Source of the DNA: Brevundimonas sp.
GTDB lineage: Bacteria; Pseudomonadota; Alphaproteobacteria; Caulobacterales; Caulobacteraceae
Direction: 5' to 3'
NCBI GenBank assembly: GCA_031119155.1
Contig: JAVHYH010000017.1
Span: 1-21,522 of the forward strand
DNA: 21,522 nucleotides
Made by a program: the position numbers and the translations under genes. Below, piece after piece: positions 1 to 6,304 of this stretch. The first letter of the stretch is position 1, and each line of letters opens with the position of its first letter. The notes beneath the pieces were generated by a model. It was given only the letters and a program-made list of their open reading frames with translations. It was not told the DNA's origin and did no database searches.

Positions 1-1
1 C

Positions 2-883
2 GTCTCACGCGGCGGCTCGATCATGGCCAAGTGGTGCCTGGCCCACCACAAGGAGTCGTTCCTCTACGAGCATTTCGAGGACATCTGCGACATCATGCGG
101 GCCTACGACGTGTCGTTCAGCCTCGGCGACGGCCTGCGCCCCGGCTCCATCGCCGACGCGAATGACGAGGCCCAGTTCGCCGAACTGCGCACCCTCGGCG
201 AGCTGACCAAGATCGCCTGGGCCAAGGGCTGTCAGGTCATGATCGAAGGCCCCGGCCATGTGCCGATGCACAAGATTAAGCAGAACATGGATGAGCAGCT
301 GAAGCACTGCCACGAGGCGCCCTTCTATACCCTCGGGCCGCTGACCACCGACATCGCGCCGGGCTATGACCACATCACATCAGCCATCGGCGCCGCCATG
401 ATCGGCTGGTTCGGCACGGCCATGCTCTGCTACGTCACGCCCAAGGAGCACCTGGGCCTGCCGGACCGTCAGGACGTCAAGGACGGCGTCATCACCTACA
501 AGATCGCCGCCCACGCCGCCGACCTCGCCAAGGGCCACCCCGCCGCCCGCCTGCACGACGACGCCCTGTCCCGCGCCCGGTTCGAGTTCCGCTGGGAAGA
601 CCAGTTCAACCTCGGCCTCGACCCCGAAACCGCCCGCAAATACCACGACGAGACCCTCCCCAAGGAAGCCCACAAGACCGCCCACTTCTGCTCGATGTGC
701 GGCCCGAAATTCTGCTCGATGAAGATCAGCCAGGACATCCGGGACGCCGCGCGCGGGCAGAATGATGCGGGGGGCTCGCTGGGGGTCGGAACGCAGGCGT
801 CAGCCGCAGAGGCTGAGGCCGGGATGGCGGAGATGTCGGCAAAGTTCCGCGCGGGGGGCGGGGTGGTGGAGGTGAAGGTGTGA
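2..883 (+). CDS. thiC: Phosphomethylpyrimidine synthase ThiC, 3' part (5' end outside window)
   Basis: ThiC is a radical-SAM enzyme that converts aminoimidazole ribotide to hydroxymethylpyrimidine phosphate in thiamine synthesis. The visible 293 residues are the C-terminal part of a protein usually over 600 residues long; the reading frame is open from base 2. Seen: the SFSLGDGLRPGSIADA segment, MIEGPGHVPMHKI, the TDIAPGYDHITSAIG block and the C-terminal CSMCGPKFC motif (C-x2-C-x4-C) that binds the catalytic [4Fe-4S] cluster. After this comes a low-complexity Ala/Gly tail of roughly 45 residues, common in alphaproteobacterial ThiC. The TPP riboswitch that often precedes thiC would lie upstream of the window. 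No hairpin terminator is visible in the 74 bases after the stop, where composition begins to drop into the low-GC cassette. Confidence 0.97.
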   Translation, partial: VSRGGSIMAKWCLAHHKESFLYEHFEDICDIMRAYDVSFSLGDGLRPGSIADANDEAQFAELRTLGELTKIAWAKGCQVMIEGPGHVPMHKIKQNMDEQLKHCHEAPFYTLGPLTTDIAPGYDHITSAIGAAMIGWFGTAMLCYVTPKEHLGLPDRQDVKDGVITYKIAAHAADLAKGHPAARLHDDALSRARFEFRWEDQFNLGLDPETARKYHDETLPKEAHKTAHFCSMCGPKFCSMKISQDIRDAARGQNDAGGSLGVGTQASAAEAEAGMAEMSAKFRAGGGVVEVKV

Positions 884-957
884 GGGCCATACAACCTACA
901 TCTTGCCAGCGCGCAATCAGAAGGCGACAACAGCGATCGGGGTAGGGGCTACGACTA

Positions 958-1971
958 ATGCCGATCGAGTCGATACAGACATACTTGGTGCACCCACATG
1001 CACCTGGCGATGATGCTCGCCACATAGGCGGAATTGACGTTCCCCTGACCGGAAAGCTGTTCGACACATTCAATGGCGTCTACGAGAAGTCGGAGGTCGA
1101 GTGCGATATCGATATCGCTTTTGTACCCAAGGGCGACGTGCAGCAGAACGACTGCAGAGATCTAGTTCTTGCGTATGTGCAAGCGAGAACGCTGGAGGCG
1201 GGTCGCCAGCTCGCCAATCGACTGAGAGAGCACACTACCAATCGCTCGAAGCAAGGCCTGATGGTCTTGATGTATGGCAAAGAGGGGCAGGATCATCGGC
1301 TGGTTATTTCCCGCTACCCAACAAACACGGGAATTCTGGCCGAGGAAAACGGCGGTCAACTGGATGTCCAGTTCCTCGAACGCGTCTTTATGCGAAGCGC
1401 CGTCTCATACAAGGCGGCCATGTATCAACACGCATCCCTGAATCGGTTTTGGGAGGGACGTGCTGTCGACAAGCAGATTTCTAGCCGATCATTGCCCACG
1501 CCAGAGTACTGGATACATGGTTTCCTAGGCTCCGATTTCCGCACTACGTCAGCACAAGGAACCCGACGTCTCGCGGTTGCGCTGAAGAAAGCTATCAGCG
1601 CTGTAGATAACTTGGAGCTGAAGCAGGAGCTGATATCCGCCGCGACGCTAGCGCGGGGTTTAGCAGGTCAGCGCACGAGCGTAGCTGAGTTCTGCGATCG
1701 ATACGGCCTATCTGCACCAGCCCGGCAAGCGATCGTGGCAAACTTGCCAAACGTGGCTGTGGCCGCCCAACTTTTTGCCTTGGACGTTGCGGTATTCGAT
1801 CAGGAGGTAGCCTATCGAACGGTGCAACTGGATTCTGGCGTCCTTATCGCCGCTTCAGCTAGCGAATTTGACGCGTTGGTAGAGCGAGAAGAACTGCCAG
1901 ACGGTGATGAAAAATTCAGCGTCACAGGGCACATCATCAATGAACGCCTTCGGCGAGGCGGCATCTCATGA
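958..1971 (+). CDS. Unrecognised 337-residue protein, first gene of a low-GC two-gene cassette
   Basis: I do not recognise a named family with confidence. The protein is soluble, with no signal peptide or membrane segment. Residues 1 to 150 look alpha/beta, with the phrase GLMVLMYGKEGQDHRLVISR followed by an aromatic-rich FLERVFMRSAVSYKAAMYQ stretch. This layout (strand pair, then helix) faintly recalls NdpA/YejK nucleoid-associated proteins, but the match is by eye only. The C-terminal half is helical and then ends in strands. Its stop overlaps the ATG of the RelA/SpoT-domain gene (ATGA at 1968-1971), so the two are almost certainly translated together. The start at 958 follows a G-rich stretch (GGGGTAGGGG, 937-946). 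Base composition is about 55 % G+C in the row counted (1141-1200), far below thiC upstream, which points to horizontal acquisition. By position it could be a partner, sensor or antitoxin for the next gene; this is inference. Confidence 0.8.
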   Translation: MPIESIQTYLVHPHAPGDDARHIGGIDVPLTGKLFDTFNGVYEKSEVECDIDIAFVPKGDVQQNDCRDLVLAYVQARTLEAGRQLANRLREHTTNRSKQGLMVLMYGKEGQDHRLVISRYPTNTGILAEENGGQLDVQFLERVFMRSAVSYKAAMYQHASLNRFWEGRAVDKQISSRSLPTPEYWIHGFLGSDFRTTSAQGTRRLAVALKKAISAVDNLELKQELISAATLARGLAGQRTSVAEFCDRYGLSAPARQAIVANLPNVAVAAQLFALDVAVFDQEVAYRTVQLDSGVLIAASASEFDALVEREELPDGDEKFSVTGHIINERLRRGGIS

Positions 1972-2600
1972 CCGATGTGAGGGAAGCCTATTCTAAGCGC
2001 TACGAAGAGGTTCTGACTCCGCTAGCGATTAACCTCGAATCCTACCTGAGAGAGGTTTTTGGCGGCGTCGCAAGGATTGATAGGATATCAGCAAGACCAA
2101 AATCGGTAGATCGCTTCCTAGCTAAAGCGTCAACCAAACTTGCCGACGGCACAGACAAATATCTCGAACCACTAGAGCAGATTCAAGATCAAGTGGGTGC
2201 TAGAGTTACTGTTTTGTTCAAGCAAGACGTAGATTCAGCAGCAAAGCTAGCTGCTGCGCATTTGCGATATGTCGAGAGTCGGGACGTTGAGCCGGAAGGC
2301 GTCTACGAATTCAGCTACTTCGGGCGGCATTTCGTTTCCCTGCTCCCTGACGACGTAATGAGCGACGGCTGGGATAGAGCTTTAGTTCCCGGGTTTTTTG
2401 AACTTCAGATCAAGACCGTCTTTCAGCATGCTTGGTCCGAGGCAAGTCACGATGTGGGTTACAAACCGCTTTTAGGTGAGCTGTCCCGTGACGACAAAAG
2501 AGCACTTGCGTTCGCGTCAGCTCAAGCTTGGGGGGCTGATAAAGCATTCGCTGACATCTTCGACCAGCTTATGGCAAGAACCGCTGAGCGTGAACATTAG
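1968..2600 (+). CDS. Small RelA/SpoT-domain protein (alarmone-synthetase or toxSAS-like)
   Basis: A 210-residue single-domain protein of the RelA/SpoT nucleotidyltransferase superfamily, without HD hydrolase, TGS or ACT domains. Seen: R43-P-K45-S46, matching the R-x-K of the ATP-binding region; QDQVGARV at 73-80, matching the D-x-x-G-x-R motif with the metal-binding Asp at D74; a possible G-loop tyrosine at Y117 in SYFGRHFV; and the strong C-terminal signature ELQIKTVFQHAWSEASHD at 145-162 with the catalytic-type Glu E145, then VGYK. These residues suggest an intact synthetase fold. Family members make (p)ppGpp or ppApp, or, as toxSAS, pyrophosphorylate tRNA CCA ends; which applies cannot be told from sequence. 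It overlaps the upstream gene by 4 bases and shares its low G+C (29/60 and 30/60 in two rows), so both arrived together. There is no adjacent known antitoxin family, which leaves the upstream protein as the candidate partner. Confidence 0.88.
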   Translation: MTDVREAYSKRYEEVLTPLAINLESYLREVFGGVARIDRISARPKSVDRFLAKASTKLADGTDKYLEPLEQIQDQVGARVTVLFKQDVDSAAKLAAAHLRYVESRDVEPEGVYEFSYFGRHFVSLLPDDVMSDGWDRALVPGFFELQIKTVFQHAWSEASHDVGYKPLLGELSRDDKRALAFASAQAWGADKAFADIFDQLMARTAEREH

Positions 2601-2635
2601 GGACGATCCAACCAGCCCCAACTGGACGTAGCTTC

Positions 2636-2776
2636 ATGCCTACCCTTGTCCTCCTCGCCGGACCGAACGGCTCCGGGAAGACCACCTTCATCAACCGCTT
2701 CCTGCGCCAGCGCGCGGAGGCGTTCCGGTTCGTCAATCCGGACGCGGCCTCCCTCTCCCGGCGGGAGAGGGCTTGA
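2636..2776 (+). pseudogene. 5' fragment of a zeta-toxin/COG4185-like P-loop kinase, truncated by a repeat
   Basis: The ATG at 2636 opens a 46-codon frame beginning MPTLVLLAGPNGSGKTTF, a perfect Walker A motif (GPNGSGKT), then RFLRQRAEAFRFVNPDA. This is the typical N-terminus of zeta-toxin-like or COG4185 ATPases of roughly 190 to 260 residues, where the VNPD segment follows the P-loop. Immediately after Asp-Ala the frame runs into the foldback repeat at 2751; the last eight residues (SLSRRERA) are encoded by the repeat and a TGA follows. No continuation of the kinase is found on the other side. It begins 35 bases after the RelA/SpoT-domain gene and has high G+C, so it may be a remnant of a third cassette gene or an older host gene. 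As it stands it lacks everything beyond the P-loop and should be inactive. Confidence 0.75.
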
Positions 2777-2957
2777 GCGTCCAGGAGCGAAGCGATTGGA
2801 AACGCGAAAGGGTGAGGGGCTGGTGCGTCCTTCGGCGTGAGCCGTCGCACGGGCAGAGATACGGCTTGCGCCGACTTCCAAGGGGATGCCCCTCACCCTT
2901 TCGGCTGGCGCATCGCTTCGCTCTGCGAGCCTCAAGCCCTCTCCCGCCGGGAGAGGG
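2751..2957. repeat. 207-bp foldback (REP/MITE-like) element with two 69-nt inverted arms
   Basis: Two 69-nt arms, 2751-2819 and 2889-2957, are inverted, highly similar copies separated by a 69-nt spacer. Each outer end is itself a near-perfect hairpin: CCCTCTCCCG and its complement around one central base (2751-2771 and 2937-2957). Each arm ends inward with GGGTGAGGGG or its complement, and shares AGAGGGCTTGAG and GAGCGAAGCGAT. The spacer continues the symmetry with GGCGTGAGCCGT (2834-2845) against ACGGCTTGCGCC (2861-2872), so the whole unit can fold back on itself. It truncates a kinase gene on the left and lies 1 nt beyond the stop codon of the DUF559 gene on the right. Similar GC-rich palindromic units are abundant in Caulobacterales genomes. 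No flanking direct repeat of clear length was found. Confidence 0.85.
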
Positions 2958-2958
2958 G

Positions 2959-3315
2959 TTACAGCAAACCCAGAAGCCGCGCCCGATCACGGATCGCCTC
3001 GTCGATCCGCCAGGGCTCTCCCAAAGCGATCTCGTTGGTGAACCGGACCACGGTCCATCCCAGCGCCTCGATCTCCGTCTGGCGAAGATGGTCGCGCAGC
3101 ACCACCTCGTCACGCTCATGCACGCCGCCGTCGATCTCGATGACCAGCCGAAGCTGCACGCAAGCGAAGTCGACGGTCCAGCGGCCGATGTCATGCTGCC
3201 GACGAACCTTGAGACCCTCAGCACCGCCGCCGCGCAGCCGCGACCAGACCCGCTGTTCAGCGAGGCCGGCGGACTGACGCAGATCGCGGGCGCGGGACAT
3301 GACCACAGATTGCAC
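2959..3315 (-). CDS. DUF559 (Vsr-like endonuclease fold) protein
   Basis: A protein of about 113 to 118 residues matching the DUF559 family, which has a restriction-endonuclease-like (Vsr/PD-(D/E)XK) fold; its substrate is unknown. Seen: SAGLAEQRVWSRLRGG (N-terminal helix), VRRQHDIGRWTVDFACVQLR with the D in the VDF strand, LVIEIDGGVHE with the E-x-D core of the nuclease motif, and the closing GWTVVRFTNEI strand. The catalytic-type acidic residues are present, so it is probably intact. Start is uncertain: GTG at 3315 lies close behind GGGAGAA, while ATG at 3300 gives MSRARDLRQSAG, a frequent beginning for this family. Its TAA stop sits only 2 bases from the foldback repeat. It has no co-directional neighbour; the gene upstream (3351, plus strand) is divergent. 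Confidence 0.85.
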   Translation of the reverse strand: MQSVVMSRARDLRQSAGLAEQRVWSRLRGGGAEGLKVRRQHDIGRWTVDFACVQLRLVIEIDGGVHERDEVVLRDHLRQTEIEALGWTVVRFTNEIALGEPWRIDEAIRDRARLLGLL

Positions 3316-3350
3316 TGTTCTCCCATCGCCGGAAAACCTAATCTGACGCC

Positions 3351-3591
3351 ATGACCCACCCCCGCATCCCCATCCGTCCTCCGGTCGCCCGCAGGGCCAC
3401 CGCCTCGGGCGCTTCCGCCGTCGGGGCGGCCACGGTCGGCGCGCTCGGCGCCGGGATGCTGGCGATCGGCGCGGTGGCGCTGGGCGCTCTGGCCATCGGA
3501 GCGCTGAAGATCGGGAAGGCGCGCATCCGCCGCCTGCACGTCGATGAGCTCAGCGTGGGGACGTTGAGGATCGGGAAGATCGAGCGCACAG

Positions 3592-3605
<14 letters not shown>
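3351..3605 (+). CDS. Small Gly/Ala/Ile-rich repeat protein of unknown function
   Basis: An 84-residue protein. After a basic Pro/Arg-rich N-terminus (residues 1-16) it shows a run of roughly five-residue repeats of the form A-(I/L/V)-G-A-(L/V), seen as MLAIGAVALGALAIGALKIG, then KARIRRLHVDELSVGTLRIGKI. The alternating small/aliphatic pattern resembles pentapeptide-type beta-solenoids or a glycine-rich membrane hairpin; either is possible. Proteins of this type (IGALAIG followed by RIRRL-x-DEL) are widespread conserved hypotheticals in proteobacteria. The stop codon and the last four residues (GSRE) lie inside the heptamer repeat array starting at 3592, so its C-terminus has been set by repeat growth. 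It is divergent from the DUF559 gene with a 35-base gap. No function is assigned. Confidence 0.7.
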
Positions 3606-3712
<107 letters not shown>

Positions 3713-3776
3713 CCCACCCCATACGACCAATTTTGACGTACCGGCGTTCCATACTGCTTCCGACACGGAGGCTTAC

Positions 3777-4298
3777 ATGGACGACGCATCCCCTCTTCCC
3801 CGCCAGAGACCGGCCCCGGACCACGTCTGGGCTCGGGTGCGCGAGGACTATCTGGCCGGTGTTCCCGCCCGCGAATGCTGCCGCCGCCACGGCGTCGGAC
3901 GGTCGGCCCTGTTCGAGCGGGCGGCGGAGGAGAAGTGGCGACGGATCGACCAGCCCTGGGTCGCCCCCGACGCACTCGATCCCGACGATGAGGGGCTGGC
4001 GCTTGACGCGCGGATCGACGGGGACATCAGCCTTCTCGCCCCCGAAGACCTGGCCGAGGTCGCCGTCAGCCGCCTGATGCGCGCCGCCCTGCGCGGCGAT
4101 GCGCTCGGCGCCCTGCGCTGGGGTCGGGTGCGTCAGGCGCTCGACGATGAAGGCCAGAGGCTGGCCCGGATCGAGTCCGGGCGTCGCCGCACCGCCCAGC
4201 TACAGGCGCAGATGGAGGCGCGCGCCGCTGTCCGGACCGCGCCGGACTCTCCGGACGGACCGGACTCGTTTGCACCCCGTCCGGACAGTCCGCCATGA
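3777..4298 (+). CDS. Small-terminase-like helix-turn-helix protein, orphan
   Basis: A 173-residue protein. Residues 16 to 50 read as a helix-turn-helix of the small-terminase type (HVWARVREDYLAGVPAREC then CRRHGVGRSALFERA and WRRIDQPW), followed by an acidic linker, an alpha-helical segment (LAEVAVSRLMRAALRGDALG), a coiled-coil-like Arg/Glu stretch and a disordered tail with repeated PDSPDGPD units encoded by TCCGGAC-type repeats. Similar proteins precede large-terminase genes in prophage or gene-transfer-agent clusters of Caulobacterales; this link is from memory. Here no large terminase follows: the minus-strand DsbA gene ends 14 bases downstream. The stop is embedded in ATGAGC, a typical coupling signal, but the frame it opens is only the antisense of the DsbA gene. 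The start at 3777 is chosen because ACGGAGG lies 5 bases upstream; the longer frame from 3627 merely reads through the heptamer array. Confidence 0.65.
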   Translation: MDDASPLPRQRPAPDHVWARVREDYLAGVPARECCRRHGVGRSALFERAAEEKWRRIDQPWVAPDALDPDDEGLALDARIDGDISLLAPEDLAEVAVSRLMRAALRGDALGALRWGRVRQALDDEGQRLARIESGRRRTAQLQAQMEARAAVRTAPDSPDGPDSFAPRPDSPP

Positions 4299-4312
4299 GC
4301 GCCCGTCCGCTG

Positions 4313-4984
4313 TCAGGCCGAAGCCAAACCCTCTTCCTTCGCGATGTTGCGCAGCGCCTGTTCGAACACCTCCGGCGGCTGGCCGCCCGAGATCAGATAC
4401 TTGCCCTCGACCACCACGGCGGGGACCGAGCTGATGCCGCGCGACTGCCACAGGGCCTCTTCGGAGCGCACCGCCTGCACATACCGGCCCGAGGCCAGCA
4501 CCTCGGCCGCCTCGGCGCGGTCCAGCCCCACCGATTGCGCGGCCGCGGTCAGTTCGCCCGCGTCGGTCAGGTTGCGGCCCTCGGTGAAGTGGATGCGGAA
4601 CAGGGCCTTCTTCAGCGCCTGCTGCCTGTCCGGCGCCGTCTCGCCCGCCCAGTGCAGCAGGCGGTGGGCGTCAAAGGTGTTCCAGATCCGGCTGTCCGCC
4701 GTCATCCGCATGTCGAAACCGACCGACCCCGCGCGCTCGGTGATCATCGCCCGGTTCTGCGCCGATTGCTCCGGCGTCGAGCCGTATTTGCGGCCGATAT
4801 GTTCGACGATGTTCTCGCCCTCGGGCGCCATCTGCGGGTTCAGTTCGAACGGGCGGAAGGCGATCTTGGCCTCGATGCCCTCGCTCTTGAGCTTGTCCAG
4901 CGCGGTCTCCAGGCCGCCCAAGCCCACCACGCACCACGGACAGACGACGTCCGACACGAAATCGATCTTCAGGGGTTTGGTCAT
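4313..4984 (-). CDS. DsbA-family oxidoreductase, FrnE type
   Basis: A 223-residue cytoplasmic thioredoxin-fold protein of the FrnE / 2-hydroxychromene-2-carboxylate isomerase-like branch of DsbA. Seen: the N-terminal strand KIDFVSDVVCPWCVVG with the CPWC redox motif near residue 17, the family phrase FRPFELNPQM, the helical insertion with NTFDAHRLLHWA, and the C-terminal GISSVPAVVVEGKYLISGGQ with the cis-proline (S-V-P) of the thioredoxin fold. All redox residues are present. The start at 4984 (MTKPLKID) is preferred because homologues begin there; ATGs at 4993 and 5014 would add 3 or 10 residues. There is no signal peptide, so a role in cytoplasmic thiol or oxidative-stress chemistry is more likely than periplasmic disulfide formation. 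It is convergent with the HTH gene and divergent from the DUF2461 gene. Confidence 0.93.
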   Translation of the reverse strand: MTKPLKIDFVSDVVCPWCVVGLGGLETALDKLKSEGIEAKIAFRPFELNPQMAPEGENIVEHIGRKYGSTPEQSAQNRAMITERAGSVGFDMRMTADSRIWNTFDAHRLLHWAGETAPDRQQALKKALFRIHFTEGRNLTDAGELTAAAQSVGLDRAEAAEVLASGRYVQAVRSEEALWQSRGISSVPAVVVEGKYLISGGQPPEVFEQALRNIAKEEGLASA

Positions 4985-5064
4985 CATCGCCATCCGCAAC
5001 AGGTTCAGGCGCATATGGGAAGCCCCGCTTCACCCGCAACGCCCTCCGGGGCTAGGGTGACATC

Positions 5065-5871
5065 ATGACCTTTACCGGCTTCGCCTCCGCCGACCTGGCC
5101 TTCCTGACCCGACTGGCCCTGAACAATGACCGCGACTGGTTCGCCGCCCATCGTGCCGCCTATGACGCCGGACTCAAGCCCGCCCTGGCGGCCCTGATCG
5201 CCGACACGTCCACCGCCTGCGCCGCCCGCGACATCCCCCTGTCCGGCGATCCGAAGCGCAGCGTCTTCCGCATCCATCGCGACACCCGCTTCTCGAAGGA
5301 CAAGACACCCTACAAGACCCACGTCTCCTGCACCCTGACCCGCGACGGCCAGAAGATGAGCCCGGGCATGATGTACATCCACATCGAGCCCGAGGGCGGG
5401 TCGCGGCCCGGCTTCGATCCCGACAGCATCGACCCACTGGATCCCTCGACCCATCCGTCGGAGGCGGCGGCTCAGGCGAACGACGGCCCGTTCGGAAACG
5501 GCCCCTTCGTCGCCTGCGGCTTCTATCTGGACGACCGGGCCGAGATCGACGCCCTGCGCCGCTTCATCGTCGCCCAGCCCGCCCGCTGGGCGAAGGTCGA
5601 GGCCGCCCTGTCAAAGGCCGGTCTGGCGCTCGACGCCGGCGCCCCGACCAAGCGGATGCCCAAGGGGTTCGAGGATCAGGCCGGGACCGATCTGGAGGGG
5701 GCGCTGAAGCGCACCCGCTGGCTGGTCTCCCGCCCCCTCACCGGCGCCGAAATCGCCTCCGACACCCTGCCCGAAACCCTCGCAAGCTTCGCCGCCCTGT
5801 CCAGCCCACTACTGGATTTCGGCTGGTCCGCGCTGGACCGAAAACAAGTGTCGGCTAGCGGACAATATTGA
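5065..5871 (+). CDS. DUF2461 domain protein
   Basis: A 268-residue protein of the DUF2461/TIGR02453 family, of unknown function. Seen: the N-terminal FTGFASADLAFLTRLALNND with DWFAAHRAAYD, the central signature RIHRDTRFSKDKTPYKTHV, and the more variable C-terminal half including RWLVSRPLT. An acidic insertion after the MYIHIEPEGG strand (PDSIDPLDPSTHPSEAAAQA) separates the two halves. No signal peptide or membrane segment is seen. It is divergent from the dsbA-like gene with an 80-base gap, so the two may share a regulatory region; no clear operator is visible there. Confidence 0.93.
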   Translation: MTFTGFASADLAFLTRLALNNDRDWFAAHRAAYDAGLKPALAALIADTSTACAARDIPLSGDPKRSVFRIHRDTRFSKDKTPYKTHVSCTLTRDGQKMSPGMMYIHIEPEGGSRPGFDPDSIDPLDPSTHPSEAAAQANDGPFGNGPFVACGFYLDDRAEIDALRRFIVAQPARWAKVEAALSKAGLALDAGAPTKRMPKGFEDQAGTDLEGALKRTRWLVSRPLTGAEIASDTLPETLASFAALSSPLLDFGWSALDRKQVSASGQY

Positions 5872-6025
5872 TTTTTCTGGCTTTCTCGGCGGGAACCTGT
5901 CATTCTTTGGCTATCGCGAGCCGGGTCCACCCCACTGAGCGCGTCGCGACTGAGAGATATTGGCCCGCCCCGCCTGAAAAATGGGGTTGTTCGAAAACTC
6001 CCGCTCCAACCGCCGGGAGACAGCC

Positions 6026-6214
6026 ATGTCCGCCTTCACCCTTCGCCTGCACCACACCTCGGGCATAGACCCGACCGTCGAGCCCCTCGACGCCACCGAC
6101 GAGGCCGAGGCCCGCGAGCTGGCCCAGGTCCGCCTGCTCCTCACCCGCGACTACAGCCGGGTCGAACTGCACCGCGCCGGCGAGCCGCTGGACGTCTTCG
6201 CCCGCGAGGTCTGA
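6026..6214 (+). CDS. 62-residue hypothetical protein
   Basis: A small protein, MSAFTLRLHHTSG at the start, then an acidic segment (VEPLDATDEAEARELAQVRLL) and a closing RVELHRAGEPLDVFAREV. Predicted as a compact alpha/beta fold: strand, helix, strand. The start is fixed by GGGAGA six bases before the ATG at 6026; the longer frame from 5981 lacks such a site. Codon use matches the core genome. Function unknown; no family recognised. It stands alone between the DUF2461 gene and the convergent thiolase gene, and a hairpin at 6264-6289 follows it. Confidence 0.72.
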   Translation: MSAFTLRLHHTSGIDPTVEPLDATDEAEARELAQVRLLLTRDYSRVELHRAGEPLDVFAREV

Positions 6215-6263
6215 CGGCCACCACCACCGTACGTCCAGAAATGACGTATCGGCATGCTTCAAT

Positions 6264-6289
6264 GATCGGGTCGGTTTCCCGACCCGGTC
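6264..6289. terminator. Hairpin between convergent genes, likely bidirectional terminator
   Basis: GATCGGGTCGG pairs with CCGACCCGGTC across a 4-base loop (TTTC), 11 base pairs with one G-T pair. On the plus strand it is followed by TTT within TCTTTGA, a weak U-tract. It lies between the 62-residue gene and the convergent thiolase gene. Confidence 0.6.
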
Positions 6290-6304
6290 TTTGACACTCT
6301 GAAA

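Noticed and set aside
5015..5064. Alternative upstream starts for the DsbA-like gene (to 5014)
   Set aside because: Not excluded, but family members start near MTKPLKID and no better ribosome-binding site supports the longer form.
4295..5068. 257-codon plus-strand frame starting at the ATGA of the HTH gene
   Set aside because: It is fully antisense to the DsbA-like gene, whose CPWC and cis-Pro motifs are intact; composition is that of a shadow frame. The ATGA itself is noted as a possible relic.
5892..5916. GGAAC as a possible EcfG (general stress) promoter before the 62-residue gene
   Set aside because: No CGTT element at 16 or 17 bases downstream; only a loose TCGC.
3733..6260. Shared motif TGACGTAYCGGC before the HTH gene (about 3734) and after the 62-residue gene (about 6242)
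   Set aside because: Two copies in different contexts, one downstream of a gene; too short to separate from chance.
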